From Pseudomonadota bacterium (GTDB taxonomy: Bacteria > Pseudomonadota > Gammaproteobacteria > Burkholderiales > Burkholderiaceae_C): a stretch of DNA of 64,000 nt. Each line of letters opens with the position of its first letter. Positions within the stretch are counted from its first letter, which is position 1. This document shows, in pieces, positions 8,088 through 17,184 of the stretch. Under the pieces are notes generated by a model. The model saw nothing but the letters and a program-made list of their open reading frames with translations. It searched no databases and was not told where the DNA came from. The translations under genes and the position numbers were made by a program. The stretch lies in NCBI GenBank assembly GCA_018241225.1, contig JAFEEG010000002.1, positions 62,001-126,000 on the forward strand, given 5' to 3'.

Positions 8088-8136
8088 AGCAGATCCGGTG
8101 TTCAAGCGGCAGCGCTCGGCGCAGAATGGTTGCACG

Positions 8137-8643
8137 ATGAAGCGAACCGAGAACCGCTACCTTCTTCTTCCCTGCGCCCTGGCGCTGGCAATCGGCCTTT
8201 CGGCCTGCGAAGCAATCAAGCCGGGTGCGGGTGATGCGGGCACGCCGGCTGGCAAGGCCGATGAAGCGCCCAGTGCCGAGGTCGAGACCATCAGCTTCCA
8301 GACACCGGCCATCAAGGCCTACCGCAAGGTGGGCGCGAACGCGATCTACAAGAAGTACCCCTCGCGCATCTACCCCGGCAAGATCCCGCCGCTCGTGTAT
8401 GCGGTGGTGGTGGTCGAGACGCACGTGAACGCCGACGGCACGGTCAAGAAGGTGAGCTTCAGCCGCATTCCGTCGCACGCGCCCGAGGTGCCGCCGATGA
8501 TCGCGAAGCTGGTCATGGACGCATCACCGCTGCCGGCACCGCCACCAGGCGTGGGCGCGCATACCTACGTCGACACCTGGCTGTGGGACCGCAGCGGCAA
8601 GTTCCAGCTCGACACGCTGACCAAGGGCCAGCGCAGCCGCTAG
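8137..8643 (+). CDS. Lipoprotein with TonB-C-like domain
   Basis: 168 aa. ALALAIGLSAC is a lipobox signal (Cys about residue 27). The segment YAVVVVETHVNADGTVKKVSF followed by 'PEVPPMIAKLVMDASPLPAPP' has the beta-strand pattern of TonB C-terminal-like domains. A -10-like CAGAAT about 10 nt before ATG 8137 suggests its own short-leader transcript. It is convergent with ntrC (6 bp apart). A periplasmic anchor or sensor role is only a guess. Confidence 0.65.
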   Translation: MKRTENRYLLLPCALALAIGLSACEAIKPGAGDAGTPAGKADEAPSAEVETISFQTPAIKAYRKVGANAIYKKYPSRIYPGKIPPLVYAVVVVETHVNADGTVKKVSFSRIPSHAPEVPPMIAKLVMDASPLPAPPPGVGAHTYVDTWLWDRSGKFQLDTLTKGQRSR

Positions 8644-8649
8644 GCTTGT

Positions 8650-10230
8650 TCAGTCGGTCGCGTCCCGATCGAGGTGCAGCTCCGCGATCTTGCGGGTGAT
8701 GGTGTTGCGGCCAATGCCCAGCTTCTGAGCCGCCTCGATGCGGCGGCCACGCGTGTTGGCCAGCGCAGTCAGGATCAGGCGCGACTCGAATCGGCGCGTA
8801 AGCGCATCCCATACGTCATGCCGTCCGGCTGCCAGCAGCGCCTGCGCTTCCTGCTCCAGGCCGCTTTCCCACGAGGATGAAGAAGAACCCGGCGACGCGG
8901 GCAGCGACGGGCTCGCGCCCTGGCCCATCGGAACGGGCGCTGCGCCTGAAGCGGGCGCGTGCGGTTCGCCGCCACCTGCTTCGCGCTCGAACGCGCCCGG
9001 CGCATGGCCATTGCCAACCGGGGGCGACGCAGGCATCGATGCTTCGCCGCCAGCACCAGCACCCACCAGCACTTCGGGCGGCAGGTCCTTGGGCTCGATC
9101 AACTGCGCCGGCGCCATCACCGTGAGCCAGTGGCAGATGTTCTCCAGCTGCCGCACGTTGCCCGGGAAGCCGAAGGCCGACAGCTGCGCCAGTGCGGCAT
9201 CGGAAATGCGCTTGGGGTCCACGCCCAGCTGCTTGGCGCTTTGCTGCAGGAAGTGGCGGGTGAGCGCAGGCACGTCTTCGCGCCGCTCGCGCAGCGCAGG
9301 CAGGCGCAGGCGAATGACGTTGAGACGATGGAACAGGTCTTCGCGAAAGCCGCCGACCTTCACGCGCTGCTCCAGGTCCTGGTGGGTTGCGGCAATCACG
9401 CGCACGTTGGCCTTCACGGCGTTGTGTCCACCCACACGATAGAAGTGGCCGTCCGACAGCACGCGCAGCAGCCGCGTCTGCAAATCAAAAGGCATGTCGC
9501 CGATTTCGTCCAGGAACAGCGTGCCGCCCTCGGCCTGCTCGAAGCGCCCGCGCCGCATGGTCTGCGCGCCGGTGAAGGCACCGCGTTCGTGGCCGAACAG
9601 CTCCGACTCCAGCAGGTCCTTCGGAATGGCCGCGGTATTGATGGCCACGAACGGGCCGTTGGCACGGGGCGAATGCTTGTGCAGTGCGCGCGCCACCAGT
9701 TCCTTGCCCGAACCGGACTCGCCGGTAATGAGCACCGTGACGTTGCTTTGCGACAGCCTGCCGATGGCGCGGAACACGTCCTGCATGGCCGGTGCCTGGC
9801 CCAGCATTTCGGGCGCATCGACCATGCGCTCTTCCGAGACCTCTTCGCGCTGGCTCTCGTCTACCGCGCGGCGAATGAGCTCCACGGCGCGCGGCAGGTC
9901 GAAGGGCTTGGGCAGGTATTCGAAGGCGCCGCCCTGGAAGGCCGACACCGCGCTATCCAGGTCGGAGTAGGCGGTCATGATGATGACCGGCAGGCCCGGG
10001 TGCTTCTGCTTGATCTTCTCCAGCAGGTCCAGGCCGGAGCCGCCTGGCATGCGGATGTCGCTCACCAGGACCTGCGGGCCCTGGCTGTCGTCGTCGGCGG
10101 CGGATTCCAGCGCGGCCAGCACCTCGCGCGTGTTGGTGAAGCTGCGGGTGGGCAGCTCTTCGCGCAGCAGCGCTTTCTCTAGAACGAAGCGGATCGATTG
10201 GTCGTCGTCAACTATCCAGATCGGCTTCAT
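8650..10230 (-). CDS. ntrC: Nitrogen regulation response regulator NtrC (NR-I)
   Basis: 526 aa. Layout: receiver domain (1-120; WIVDDDQSIR acidic pocket, phospho-acceptor Asp58 in VLVSDIRMPG, Lys in YLPKPFD), sigma-54 AAA+ domain (about 145-385; Walker A GESGSGKE, GAFTGA loop contacting sigma-54, Walker B GGTLFLDEIGDMP), a long Pro/Ala/Ser-rich linker, and a Fis-type HTH (AAQKLGIGRNTITRKIAEL) at the end. Phosphorylated by NtrB, it activates sigma-54 promoters under nitrogen limitation. The linker makes it longer than E. coli NtrC (469 aa). It follows ntrB by 36 bp and they are likely co-transcribed. Confidence 0.96.
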   Translation of the reverse strand: MKPIWIVDDDQSIRFVLEKALLREELPTRSFTNTREVLAALESAADDDSQGPQVLVSDIRMPGGSGLDLLEKIKQKHPGLPVIIMTAYSDLDSAVSAFQGGAFEYLPKPFDLPRAVELIRRAVDESQREEVSEERMVDAPEMLGQAPAMQDVFRAIGRLSQSNVTVLITGESGSGKELVARALHKHSPRANGPFVAINTAAIPKDLLESELFGHERGAFTGAQTMRRGRFEQAEGGTLFLDEIGDMPFDLQTRLLRVLSDGHFYRVGGHNAVKANVRVIAATHQDLEQRVKVGGFREDLFHRLNVIRLRLPALRERREDVPALTRHFLQQSAKQLGVDPKRISDAALAQLSAFGFPGNVRQLENICHWLTVMAPAQLIEPKDLPPEVLVGAGAGGEASMPASPPVGNGHAPGAFEREAGGGEPHAPASGAAPVPMGQGASPSLPASPGSSSSSWESGLEQEAQALLAAGRHDVWDALTRRFESRLILTALANTRGRRIEAAQKLGIGRNTITRKIAELHLDRDATD

Positions 10231-10266
10231 TGGGTTCCTTGTCGGCTTTGCCGCCAGGCCATTAGG

Positions 10267-11343
10267 TCAAGGCAGCGGTATCAATATCTTGAAATCGGTT
10301 CGGCCCGGAACGCTGTCGCACTCGATCACCCCATGGTGCTGTTGCACGAAAGTCTGTGCCAGTGTCAGTCCAAGTCCGGTTCCGCCTTCCCGTCCGGAGA
10401 CAAGCGGAAGAAAGATCCGGTCCTTGATGGCATCCGGCACACCCGGTCCATTGTCGATGACATGCAATTCCAGTGCCAATCGATACCACTGCTTGTTGAA
10501 GATCACCTGCCGGGCCACCCGCGTCTTGAAAGTGATCTGCGCATCGCCCGCGGCGCGGCGCTCGGCCAAGGCCTGCGCCGCGTTGTGGGCGATGTTGAGC
10601 GTGGCCTGGATGAGCTGCTCGCGGTCGCCCCGGAACTCGGGAATGGAAGGGTCGAAGTCGCGCTCGATGTGCAGGTCGCGCGGAAACTCCGCCAGGATGA
10701 CCGAACGCACCCGCTCGCACACCTCGTGGATGTTCACGTCGCCCACCACGTGCGGCTTGCGGTGCGGCGCCAGCAGGCGGTCGACCAGGGTCTGCAGCCG
10801 GTCGGCCTCATGGATGATGACCTGGGTGTACTCCACCAGGTCGCGCGCCTGCACTTCCATCTGCAGCAGCTGCGCGGCCCCGCGGATGCCGCCCAGCGGG
10901 TTCTTGATCTCGTGGGCCAGGTTGCGGATGAGCTCCTTGTTGGCCTTGGCCTGGTCCAGCAGGCGCTCCTCGCGGTCCTGGCGAACCTGCTGCTCCAGCG
11001 CCGACATCTCCACGATCAGCTCGCCGGCCTTGTCCGACTGGGCCAGCGTGACCAGCACGGGCAGCAACTCGTGGTTCACCCGGCGCAGGAAGGCCTCGTA
11101 GCGCAGGGTGGCGAAATCGTTGACGCGGGCGCCCTCGATGGCGGTGCGCAGCACATTGGGCTCGTTGAAGCAGGCGCCGAACTGCGAGCCCTCGAGGGTT
11201 CGGCGCGAGGTACCCAGCGCGTCTTCGAGGGCGGCGTTGGCAAAGAGCACCGAGCCGTCGGTCTTGACCACGGCGATCAGCGTCGCGAGCAGGTCGAAAG
11301 CCTGGAAGCGCCTGGCAGGCGCGGAAGTCTTGCCGAACGCCAT
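10267..11343 (-). CDS. ntrB: Nitrogen regulation sensor histidine kinase/phosphatase NtrB (NR-II)
   Basis: 358 aa, cytoplasmic. A PAS-like N-terminal domain (FDLLATLIAVVKTDGSVLFA) precedes the DHp helix with the phospho-acceptor His144 in NLAHEIKNPLGGIRGAAQLL. The ATPase domain carries HVIDNGPGVPD and GREGGTGLGLTLAQ. No membrane segments are seen, as expected for NtrB, which is governed by PII (GlnB). It lies upstream of ntrC in the same operon and downstream of a small secreted-protein gene, with glnA further upstream on the same strand. Confidence 0.95.
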   Translation of the reverse strand: MAFGKTSAPARRFQAFDLLATLIAVVKTDGSVLFANAALEDALGTSRRTLEGSQFGACFNEPNVLRTAIEGARVNDFATLRYEAFLRRVNHELLPVLVTLAQSDKAGELIVEMSALEQQVRQDREERLLDQAKANKELIRNLAHEIKNPLGGIRGAAQLLQMEVQARDLVEYTQVIIHEADRLQTLVDRLLAPHRKPHVVGDVNIHEVCERVRSVILAEFPRDLHIERDFDPSIPEFRGDREQLIQATLNIAHNAAQALAERRAAGDAQITFKTRVARQVIFNKQWYRLALELHVIDNGPGVPDAIKDRIFLPLVSGREGGTGLGLTLAQTFVQQHHGVIECDSVPGRTDFKILIPLP

Positions 11344-11379
11344 GTCAGGGCCTCGGCTTGCGGCACAGCGCGAATGCCA

Positions 11380-11904
11380 TCAGTTCTGCGTGGGCGGCGC
11401 CATGCGACCGAGTTCGCGGCGAATGCCCGCGATGTCGCTTTCGTTACGGTCGATCTGCGCCTTCATCTCGCCCACGCGGTCGAGGTACTTCTGGTAGTTC
11501 TTGGCCTCGCTGCCCTGCTTTTCGGGCTGGCCGTTGTTGTATTCCTTGAGCAGCTCGGTCTGCTTGGACTCGGCCTTGCGCAGCTCCGACTCGAGCACGG
11601 CGCGCGCGTCGTTGTCGCGGGCACGCTGGTCGGAGGTTTCCACGCGCGGGCTTCCGGCCGGCGACTTCGCCCCGCTGCTGCTACTGCTGCTGTTGTTGTT
11701 GGACGCCACGTACGGGCGCGACGACTGCACCACCGTGACGTTGCCGCCTTCCATCACCTTGCAGCCGCGCTGCTGCGCGACGGTGGCGTTGTTGGTGTAT
11801 TCGTTGCCGCAGCGCCAGACCTTGCCGCTTTGCGCATGAACGGGTGCAACGGCCAGTGTGGCGAGCGAGGCAGCCAGCAGGAGCGTGTAGTGACGTGTCT
11901 TCAT
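11380..11904 (-). CDS. Secreted DUF4124-like protein with coiled-coil C-terminus
   Basis: 174 aa from ATG 11904. A signal peptide (LLLAASLATLAVAPVHAQ) precedes GKVWRCGNEYTN, which resembles the start of DUF4124-type periplasmic domains with a short Cys pair (RCGNEY...RGCKVMEG). A low-complexity Ser/Asn run (about 67-80) links to a charged helical C-terminus (SELRKAESKQTELLKEYNN; VGEMKAQIDRNESDIAGIRR) likely to form a coiled coil. It sits between glnA and ntrB, 36 bp before ntrB, so it may share the nitrogen-control transcript. Function unknown. Confidence 0.6.
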   Translation of the reverse strand: MKTRHYTLLLAASLATLAVAPVHAQSGKVWRCGNEYTNNATVAQQRGCKVMEGGNVTVVQSSRPYVASNNNSSSSSSGAKSPAGSPRVETSDQRARDNDARAVLESELRKAESKQTELLKEYNNGQPEKQGSEAKNYQKYLDRVGEMKAQIDRNESDIAGIRRELGRMAPPTQN

Positions 11905-11978
11905 GATCTTGGGTCGAGCGTACGGCAATCGACGCATTTTGATGCAATTCGGTTCCCGCGCCAGAGGCAATGCCCCCA

Positions 11979-12009
11979 CAAAAAACAAAGGACGGCCGAG
12001 GCCGTCCTT
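11979..12009 (-). terminator. glnA terminator
   Basis: On the minus strand AAGGACGGCC pairs with GGCCGTCCTT around a 2-nt tip (11988-12009), followed by TGTTTTTTG. It ends the glnA transcript before the small secreted-protein gene, although read-through into ntrBC is common in such layouts. Confidence 0.85.
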
Positions 12010-12037
12010 CTTTCTTCTTACGAAGAGTGCTCGCTTA

Positions 12038-13453
12038 TTACAGCGAGTAGTACATATCAAACTCGACCGGGTGCGGCGCCATGCGGAAACGCGTGACTTC
12101 CTGCATCTTCAGGTCGATGTAGGCATCGATGAAGGCGTCGGTGAACACGCCGCCCTTGGTCAGGAACGAACGGCCCTTGTCGAGGTACTCCAGCGCCTGG
12201 TCGAGGCTGTGGCACACGGTGGGCACCAGCGCGTCTTCTTCCGGCGGCAGGTGGTACAGGTCCTTGGTGGCGGCTTCGCCCGGGTGGATCTTGTTCTCGA
12301 TGCCGTCCAGGCCGGCCATCAGCAGGGCCGAGAAGCACAGGTAGGGGTTGGCCAGCGGATCGGGGAAGCGCGCTTCGATGCGGCGGCCCTTGGGGTTGGC
12401 CACGAACGGGATGCGGATCGAGGCCGAACGGTTCTTGGCCGAGTAGGCCAGCTTCACCGGGGCTTCGAAGCCGGGCACCAGGCGCTTGTAGCTGTTGGTG
12501 CCGGGGTTCGTGATGGCGTTCAGGGCGCGGGCGTGCTTGATGATGCCGCCGATGTAGTACAGGGCGGTGTCGGACAGGCCTGCGTAGCCGTCGCCGGCGA
12601 ACAGGTTCTTGCCGTCCTTCCAGATCGACTGGTGCACGTGCATGCCCGAGCCGTTGTCGCCCTGGATGGGCTTGGGCATGAAGGTGGCGGTCTTGCCGTA
12701 GGCGTGGCAGACGTTCCAGATGACGTACTTCATCTTCTGGGTCCAGTCGGCGCGCTCGACCAGCGTGCTGAACTTGGTGCCGATTTCGTTCTGGCCGGCG
12801 CCGGCCACTTCGTGGTGGAACACTTCGACCGGAATGCCCAGCGATTCGAGCACCAGCGAGATTTCAGCGCGGATGTCTTGCGTGCTGTCGACCGGGGGAA
12901 CCGGGAAGTAGCCGCCCTTGACGGTGGGACGGTGGCCGGAGTTGCCGCTTTCGTACTTCTTGCCGGTGTTCCAGGGGGCTTCGTCAACGTCGATTTCCAC
13001 GAAGCTGCCCGACATGTCGGCCTTCCAGCGCACGTCGTCGAAGATGAAGAATTCGGGTTCGGGACCGAAGAAGGCGGTGTCGCCCAGGCCCGAAGCCTTC
13101 AGGTAGGCCTCGGCCTTCTTGGCGATGGAGCGGGGGTCGCGGTCGTAGGGCTTGCCGTCGGCCGGCTCCAGCACGTCGCAGGTCAGGTTGAGGGTGGTTT
13201 CCTCGAAGAAGGGATCGATGACGGCCGTGTTCGGGTCGGGCATCAGCAGCATGTCGGAGGCTTCGATGCCCTTCCAGCCGGCGATGGACGAACCGTCGAA
13301 GGCGTGGCCAGCCGAGAACTTGTCTTCGTCAAAGTGCGACACCGGCACGGTCACGTGCTGTTCCTTGCCGCGGGTGTCGGTGAAGCGGAAGTCGACGAAC
13401 TTGACCTCGTTTTCCTTGACGAGTTTGAGTACATCGGCGACGGTCTTGGCCAT
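12038..13453 (-). CDS. glnA: Glutamine synthetase type I
   Basis: 471 aa dodecameric GS-I. It condenses glutamate and ammonia with ATP to give glutamine. Signatures: [44 protein letters not shown], the metal and glutamate site [29 protein letters not shown], and the adenylylation loop with Tyr in [10 protein letters not shown], so GlnE-type adenylylation control is expected. ATG 13453 is preferred: AGGAG lies 6 nt upstream, and the preceding TTG is not needed. Expression is probably sigma-54/NtrC dependent (see 13502 and 13557). Confidence 0.98.
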   Translation of the reverse strand: MAKTVADVLKLVKENEVKFVDFRFTDTRGKEQHVTVPVSHFDEDKFSAGHAFDGSSIAGWKGIEASDMLLMPDPNTAVIDPFFEETTLNLTCDVLEPADGKPYDRDPRSIAKKAEAYLKASGLGDTAFFGPEPEFFIFDDVRWKADMSGSFVEIDVDEAPWNTGKKYESGNSGHRPTVKGGYFPVPPVDSTQDIRAEISLVLESLGIPVEVFHHEVAGAGQNEIGTKFSTLVERADWTQKMKYVIWNVCHAYGKTATFMPKPIQGDNGSGMHVHQSIWKDGKNLFAGDGYAGLSDTALYYIGGIIKHARALNAITNPGTNSYKRLVPGFEAPVKLAYSAKNRSASIRIPFVANPKGRRIEARFPDPLANPYLCFSALLMAGLDGIENKIHPGEAATKDLYHLPPEEDALVPTVCHSLDQALEYLDKGRSFLTKGGVFTDAFIDAYIDLKMQEVTRFRMAPHPVEFDMYYSL

Positions 13454-13501
13454 CAAATTCTCCTGGTTGGATGGGTGGTGAGGAAACGTTGAGGCAAGGA
13501 A

Positions 13502-13517
13502 TGCAGGTTCTGTGCCA
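13502..13517 (-). promoter_or_regulatory. Sigma-54 promoter of glnA
   Basis: Read on the minus strand, TGGCACAGAACCTGCA matches the -24/-12 consensus TGGCAC-N5-TTGCW with the invariant GG and GC at the correct spacing; only the first T of TTGC is C. Transcription would start near 13491, about 38 nt before the glnA ATG. Confidence 0.85.
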
Positions 13518-13556
13518 CAGGATTGGGAGGGTTGCCGGGCAGGCGCGCAGACTCAA

Positions 13557-13594
13557 TGCACCAACTTAGTGCTATTAGTCACCAATCTGGTGCT
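13557..13594. promoter_or_regulatory. Two NtrC-box-like dyads upstream of glnA
   Basis: TGCACCAACTTAGTGCT (13557-13573) and GTCACCAATCTGGTGCT (13578-13594) both resemble the NtrC enhancer consensus TGCAC-N7-GTGCA. Their centres are 21 bp apart (two helical turns), placing them near -75 and -95 from the predicted start, a layout suited to cooperative binding of NtrC dimers. The second box overlaps a longer TGGTGC-N13-GCACCA repeat reaching the end of the next gene. Confidence 0.75.
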
Positions 13595-13601
13595 TGACGG
13601 G

Positions 13602-14426
13602 TTAACGCACCATTTCGGGACCCAGCTTCGCGTCAAAGCCGTGCAAACCTTCGAGCAGCAGAGTGTAGGCCGCTTCGATCTGATGCGGATCACCTTTGAC
13701 GCCCAGTTCGATGTGCCGGCCGTAAACCGGATGGTCGACGCTGGGAAGGCTGAACACCTTGATGCCCGCGAAGCGCTCCTCGATGGACAGCATCAACGGA
13801 GTCAGGGTGGCCTCCATGGCGCCAAAGACGATGACGGATTTTTCGGTCAATCCCACCGCCGCAAAAAGGTGCGCGTAGCAGTCTTCGAGCACGGACTCGA
13901 TCATCGGCCAGGCCATGACCGGAAAGCCGGGCACGAAGTGCACCTTTTTGACGCTGAAGCCGGGGATCTTGTTGTAGGGGTTGCGGATGATCGTAGCGCC
14001 CTGCGGAAACACCCCCATGTTCAGCCGATGGATGTTGTCCGGCCGATCGGGCTCGTAGGGCACGCCCTGCTCGCGAGCCGTGTCCTGCATGCGCTCGCGG
14101 ATGAGCACTTCGGCCTGAGGATGCAGCGCCAGCGGCACGCCCAGCGCGGCGGCGGCGCACTGGCGGGTGTGGTCGTCCGGCGTGGCGCCGATGCCGCCGG
14201 TGGAGAACACCACGTCGCCCGACGCGAAGGCCCGCACCAGCGCGGCCGTGATTCGCTGCGGGTCGTCGCCCACGTACTCGGCCCAGCTCAGCGCCAGGCC
14301 GCGCGCGGCCAGCAGCTCGATCACCTTGGGCATGTGCTTGTCGATGCGCTTGCCCGAGAGGATCTCGTCGCCAATGACGATCAGGCCGAAGCGTTGCCGA
14401 GAACTGGAAATGTTGTCTTGACTCAT
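13602..14426 (-). CDS. Molybdopterin-binding (MoaB/Mog/CinA-N) domain protein
   Basis: 274 aa. The N-terminal domain has the MoCF fold signatures FGLIVIGDEILSGKRIDKHM and DVVFSTGGIGATPDDHTRQC seen in MogA, MoeA and the N-terminus of CinA. The remaining part is CinA-like, but no CinA nicotinamide-deamidase domain is present. ATG 14426 is chosen since it overlaps the EI24 stop (TGATG), which indicates coupling. Whether it binds molybdopterin or a nucleotide is unresolved. Confidence 0.85.
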   Translation of the reverse strand: MSQDNISSSRQRFGLIVIGDEILSGKRIDKHMPKVIELLAARGLALSWAEYVGDDPQRITAALVRAFASGDVVFSTGGIGATPDDHTRQCAAAALGVPLALHPQAEVLIRERMQDTAREQGVPYEPDRPDNIHRLNMGVFPQGATIIRNPYNKIPGFSVKKVHFVPGFPVMAWPMIESVLEDCYAHLFAAVGLTEKSVIVFGAMEATLTPLMLSIEERFAGIKVFSLPSVDHPVYGRHIELGVKGDPHQIEAAYTLLLEGLHGFDAKLGPEMVR

Positions 14427-15301
14427 CAGGGGGCTCCCCATTGGGCGGCGGCAGCCGGGTCGATTTCGATGGCGGGCAAGCTGCCCGCTGGCGGTTCGGC
14501 CGCCGCACGGGCCGCGCGCAGCTTGGCCAGGGCGTCCAGGCAATAGTGGGCAAACCACAGGGCCGAGAAGGCGAACACCAGCGTGTAGATCCAGATGGCC
14601 AGTGGCACCAGCACGAAGAACGCCGCCGCAAAAAGGAGGCCCGAGGCCCAGACCACGCTGGGCGCCGCGCCCAGCAGGCCGCACAGGATGCCGATGCCGA
14701 ACAGCGGCCAGCGATGGGCGCGCAGCAAGGTCTTGCGCTCCTCGGCATTGGCATGCTCGGCCAACGCATCGAAGCTCATCACCTGGTAGGTCAGCCAGCC
14801 CCAGATGATCGGCGGCAGCACCAGCACCAGCGGCGGCACCAGCCACAGCGGCACGGAAACGATGAGCGCCAGCAGCGCCAGCGCAGTCATGCCCAGCGAA
14901 CGGAACACGCTGAGGATGAAGGAGGCGCCCTTCTTTTCTTCGAGCGCCGGAAAGCGCCGCTGCGCCACCAGGCGCGTCAGGGCCGGCGCCATCAGGCCCG
15001 AGACGATCAGCAGCGACATCACCACGATCACCGGCGTGGCGGCAAACACCACCGCCAGGGGCGCCAGCACGGCCTTCACGTCGCTGGCACCGGCCCGCTC
15101 GATCCAGCCCCACAGGCTCGACAGGATCGGCCACGCATCCAGCGCCTCGCGCATCCAGGCCACGGCCGGGCCCCAGTAGAAATAGCCCAGCCCTGCCGCA
15201 ATGGCGGCCATCAGCACCAGCGGCGCCGCCGACAGCACGATCACGCGCGGATGCAGGCAGTAGGCAACGGCCCGCCAGAAGGAATCGAGAAGAAGACGCA
15301 T
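14426..15301 (-). CDS. EI24-domain (CysZ-like) membrane protein
   Basis: 291 aa with several hydrophobic spans, e.g. VIVLSAAPLVLMAAIAAGLG, VVFAATPVIVVMSLLIVSG, LALLALIVSVPLWLVPPLVL and AAFFVLVPLAIWIYTLVFAF. The N-terminal FWRAVAYCLHPRV and the YQVMSFDALAEHA stretch are typical of the EI24/CysZ superfamily in Burkholderiales. CysZ is a sulfate permease, but this branch is not shown to transport anything. Its stop overlaps the molybdopterin-binding protein start. Confidence 0.78.
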   Translation of the reverse strand: MRLLLDSFWRAVAYCLHPRVIVLSAAPLVLMAAIAAGLGYFYWGPAVAWMREALDAWPILSSLWGWIERAGASDVKAVLAPLAVVFAATPVIVVMSLLIVSGLMAPALTRLVAQRRFPALEEKKGASFILSVFRSLGMTALALLALIVSVPLWLVPPLVLVLPPIIWGWLTYQVMSFDALAEHANAEERKTLLRAHRWPLFGIGILCGLLGAAPSVVWASGLLFAAAFFVLVPLAIWIYTLVFAFSALWFAHYCLDALAKLRAARAAAEPPAGSLPAIEIDPAAAAQWGAP

Positions 15302-15344
15302 CGGCGCCGAGGATAGCGCGTGCCGAACTCGCCCCGGGGAAAAG

Positions 15345-16337
15345 TCAGGCCCGTCCGGCCAGGCGCATCAGCCCCAGCCACTGCTGGGACCAGAAGCCTC
15401 GCCCGTAGTCGCGCACGCGCCCTTTCGCATCGGGCTCGACCTGGTCGCGGATGCCGGTGGGGTCGTAGCGGTTCTCGAAGTTCGCGGTGCGAAAGAGCAT
15501 GTCCCACCACGGCAGCAGCACGCCGAAGTTGTGGCCGCCCAGGGGCGCCGGCTTGCTTGGCTGCGGCGCCTGCGACTCGTGACCGATGCCGATGCTGTGG
15601 TGCAGGCGGTGAAAGCGCGGGCTGATCCACAAGCGCTCGCCCAGGGTGCCGAAGGACAGGCGCAGGTTCGCGTGCTGCAGGCTCTCGGACAGCTGGGTGA
15701 TGGCCACCAGCGCAATGAACTGCCCCGGTGCCACGCCGATGAGCTGCGCCACCAGCACGATGATGGCGTCGCGCAGGACGTCGTCCAGCAGGTGGTTGCG
15801 GTTGTCGGACCACATGGTCATCTGCCGCTGCGAATGGTGCAGCGCGTGCAGGCTCCACCACCAGTGAAAGCCGTGCTGGCCACGATGGACCCAGTAGTCG
15901 ACGAAATCGAGCACCACGAGGTACATCAGGAACGACACCCACGGAATGTCGGTGACGCCGGGCCAGGCGGCATCGAGCTGCCAGCCGGCCCACCCTGCCG
16001 TGCGCATGGGCCCCACCACGCCGTCGAAGAAGGGCTGCAGCGCAAAGAACATGACCAGGCGGAACAGGCCCAGCCGGTGTACCAGCGTGTAGAGGATGTC
16101 GGTGCGGATGGCCGCCCGGTCGGTCACCGGATCGACCGGCCGCCAGCGCTGCAGCGGCCCGATGACGGCCACGAGCACCGCGATCTGGATCAGGCCCACC
16201 AGCAGCCAGCCGGTAGCGTCGAAGGCGTCTTCCACGTAGCCGCCCAGGCCGATGTTGAACACGACCGGCTCCACCACGTGCTCGAACAGCCAGCCCTGTG
16301 CGGCCGAAAACTCGTCGGTGAACATGTCCAGCAGCAT
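15345..16337 (-). CDS. Sterol desaturase/fatty acid hydroxylase family membrane protein
   Basis: 330 aa integral membrane di-iron enzyme. The histidine boxes are clear: HRGQH, HALHHSQRQ and HRLHHSIGIGHE, which ligate the iron pair. Hydrophobic segments lie before the first box (LLVGLIQIAVLVAVIG; FLMYLVVLDFVDYWVHRG). The family hydroxylates or desaturates lipids, hopanoids, carotenoids or sterol-like substrates with O2. No substrate clue comes from the neighbours (EI24 protein downstream, polysaccharide deacetylase upstream, all minus strand). Confidence 0.9.
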   Translation of the reverse strand: MLLDMFTDEFSAAQGWLFEHVVEPVVFNIGLGGYVEDAFDATGWLLVGLIQIAVLVAVIGPLQRWRPVDPVTDRAAIRTDILYTLVHRLGLFRLVMFFALQPFFDGVVGPMRTAGWAGWQLDAAWPGVTDIPWVSFLMYLVVLDFVDYWVHRGQHGFHWWWSLHALHHSQRQMTMWSDNRNHLLDDVLRDAIIVLVAQLIGVAPGQFIALVAITQLSESLQHANLRLSFGTLGERLWISPRFHRLHHSIGIGHESQAPQPSKPAPLGGHNFGVLLPWWDMLFRTANFENRYDPTGIRDQVEPDAKGRVRDYGRGFWSQQWLGLMRLAGRA

Positions 16338-16365
16338 GACTCTTCTTCTTCCCTGTGGCCCGAGC

Positions 16366-17184
16366 TCAGTTGACGGTGTGGCTCGCGATCCAATCCTTGT
16401 AGGCCGGGTGTTGGCGCAGGGTCTGGAAGCAGAAGCCTTCCTGCTTCAGGCCCACGATGAGCGGCTCCAGCACAGCCGGTGCCCACGGGTCCTGGCGCGA
16501 CCAGATGCCCAGGTGAGCCAGCAGGATGTCGCCGCTGCGGATGTTCTGCAAGGCCTCGTGCAGCAGCTTTTCGTTGCTGTGGGTCTCGCTGGGCAGCTCG
16601 TCGCCCAGGAAGCCGGCCGGCGACCAGCCCACGTGTTCGTAGCCGCACTTCTTCATTTCCGCCAGGAAGCGCGGCGAGGTCTTGCCACCCGGCGCGCGAA
16701 ACAGCGGCAAGGGCTTCCTGCCCGTGAGGTACTCGATGCGCTCGGACGCCTTGGTGATGTTCTCGCAGTACTGCGCCGCCGTCCAGGTGAACTCGCGGTT
16801 GGCCAGGCCGCCGGCCGTGGGGCGCACCCGGAAGCGCGGCTCCACGCCCTTGACGTCGCCGCGCCAGTAGACATGGTCGTAGGTGTGCGAGGCAAATTCG
16901 TCGCCTTCGGCCGCACGCGCCGCCCACCAGGCTTTCCAGCTGTTGTCCAGGCTGTCGCCACCCGTGGTGGTTTTTTCGGCGGCCACGAAGAAGGTCACCT
17001 TGACGTCCTGGCGCTTGAGCACGTCGGCTACCAGCGGCGCCACACCCATGTGGCCGGTGTCGAAGGTGAGGTAGACAGGCTTGGCGCAGGTGGCCGGGGC
17101 CGGTGCCTGGGCATGTGCCAGCACCGAGCCCGCGCACAGCAGCGCGGTGGCGATGGTTTTCAGGCGCTTGCTAGCGACGCGCAT
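16366..17184 (-). CDS. Polysaccharide deacetylase (NodB-like) family protein, exported
   Basis: 272 aa with a signal peptide (IATALLCAGSVLAHAQA). The NodB motifs are recognisable but modified: motif 1 reads YLTFDTGHMG instead of the usual TFDDGP, so the second aspartate is replaced by Thr; motif 2 is SHTYDH with both metal histidines; motif 3 is FRAPGGKTS; and a late LAHLGIW covers the leaving-group His. The family removes N-acetyl or O-acetyl groups from peptidoglycan, chitin or exopolysaccharide. The first 14 bp overlap the end of the beta-propeller gene. Confidence 0.82.
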   Translation of the reverse strand: MRVASKRLKTIATALLCAGSVLAHAQAPAPATCAKPVYLTFDTGHMGVAPLVADVLKRQDVKVTFFVAAEKTTTGGDSLDNSWKAWWAARAAEGDEFASHTYDHVYWRGDVKGVEPRFRVRPTAGGLANREFTWTAAQYCENITKASERIEYLTGRKPLPLFRAPGGKTSPRFLAEMKKCGYEHVGWSPAGFLGDELPSETHSNEKLLHEALQNIRSGDILLAHLGIWSRQDPWAPAVLEPLIVGLKQEGFCFQTLRQHPAYKDWIASHTVN

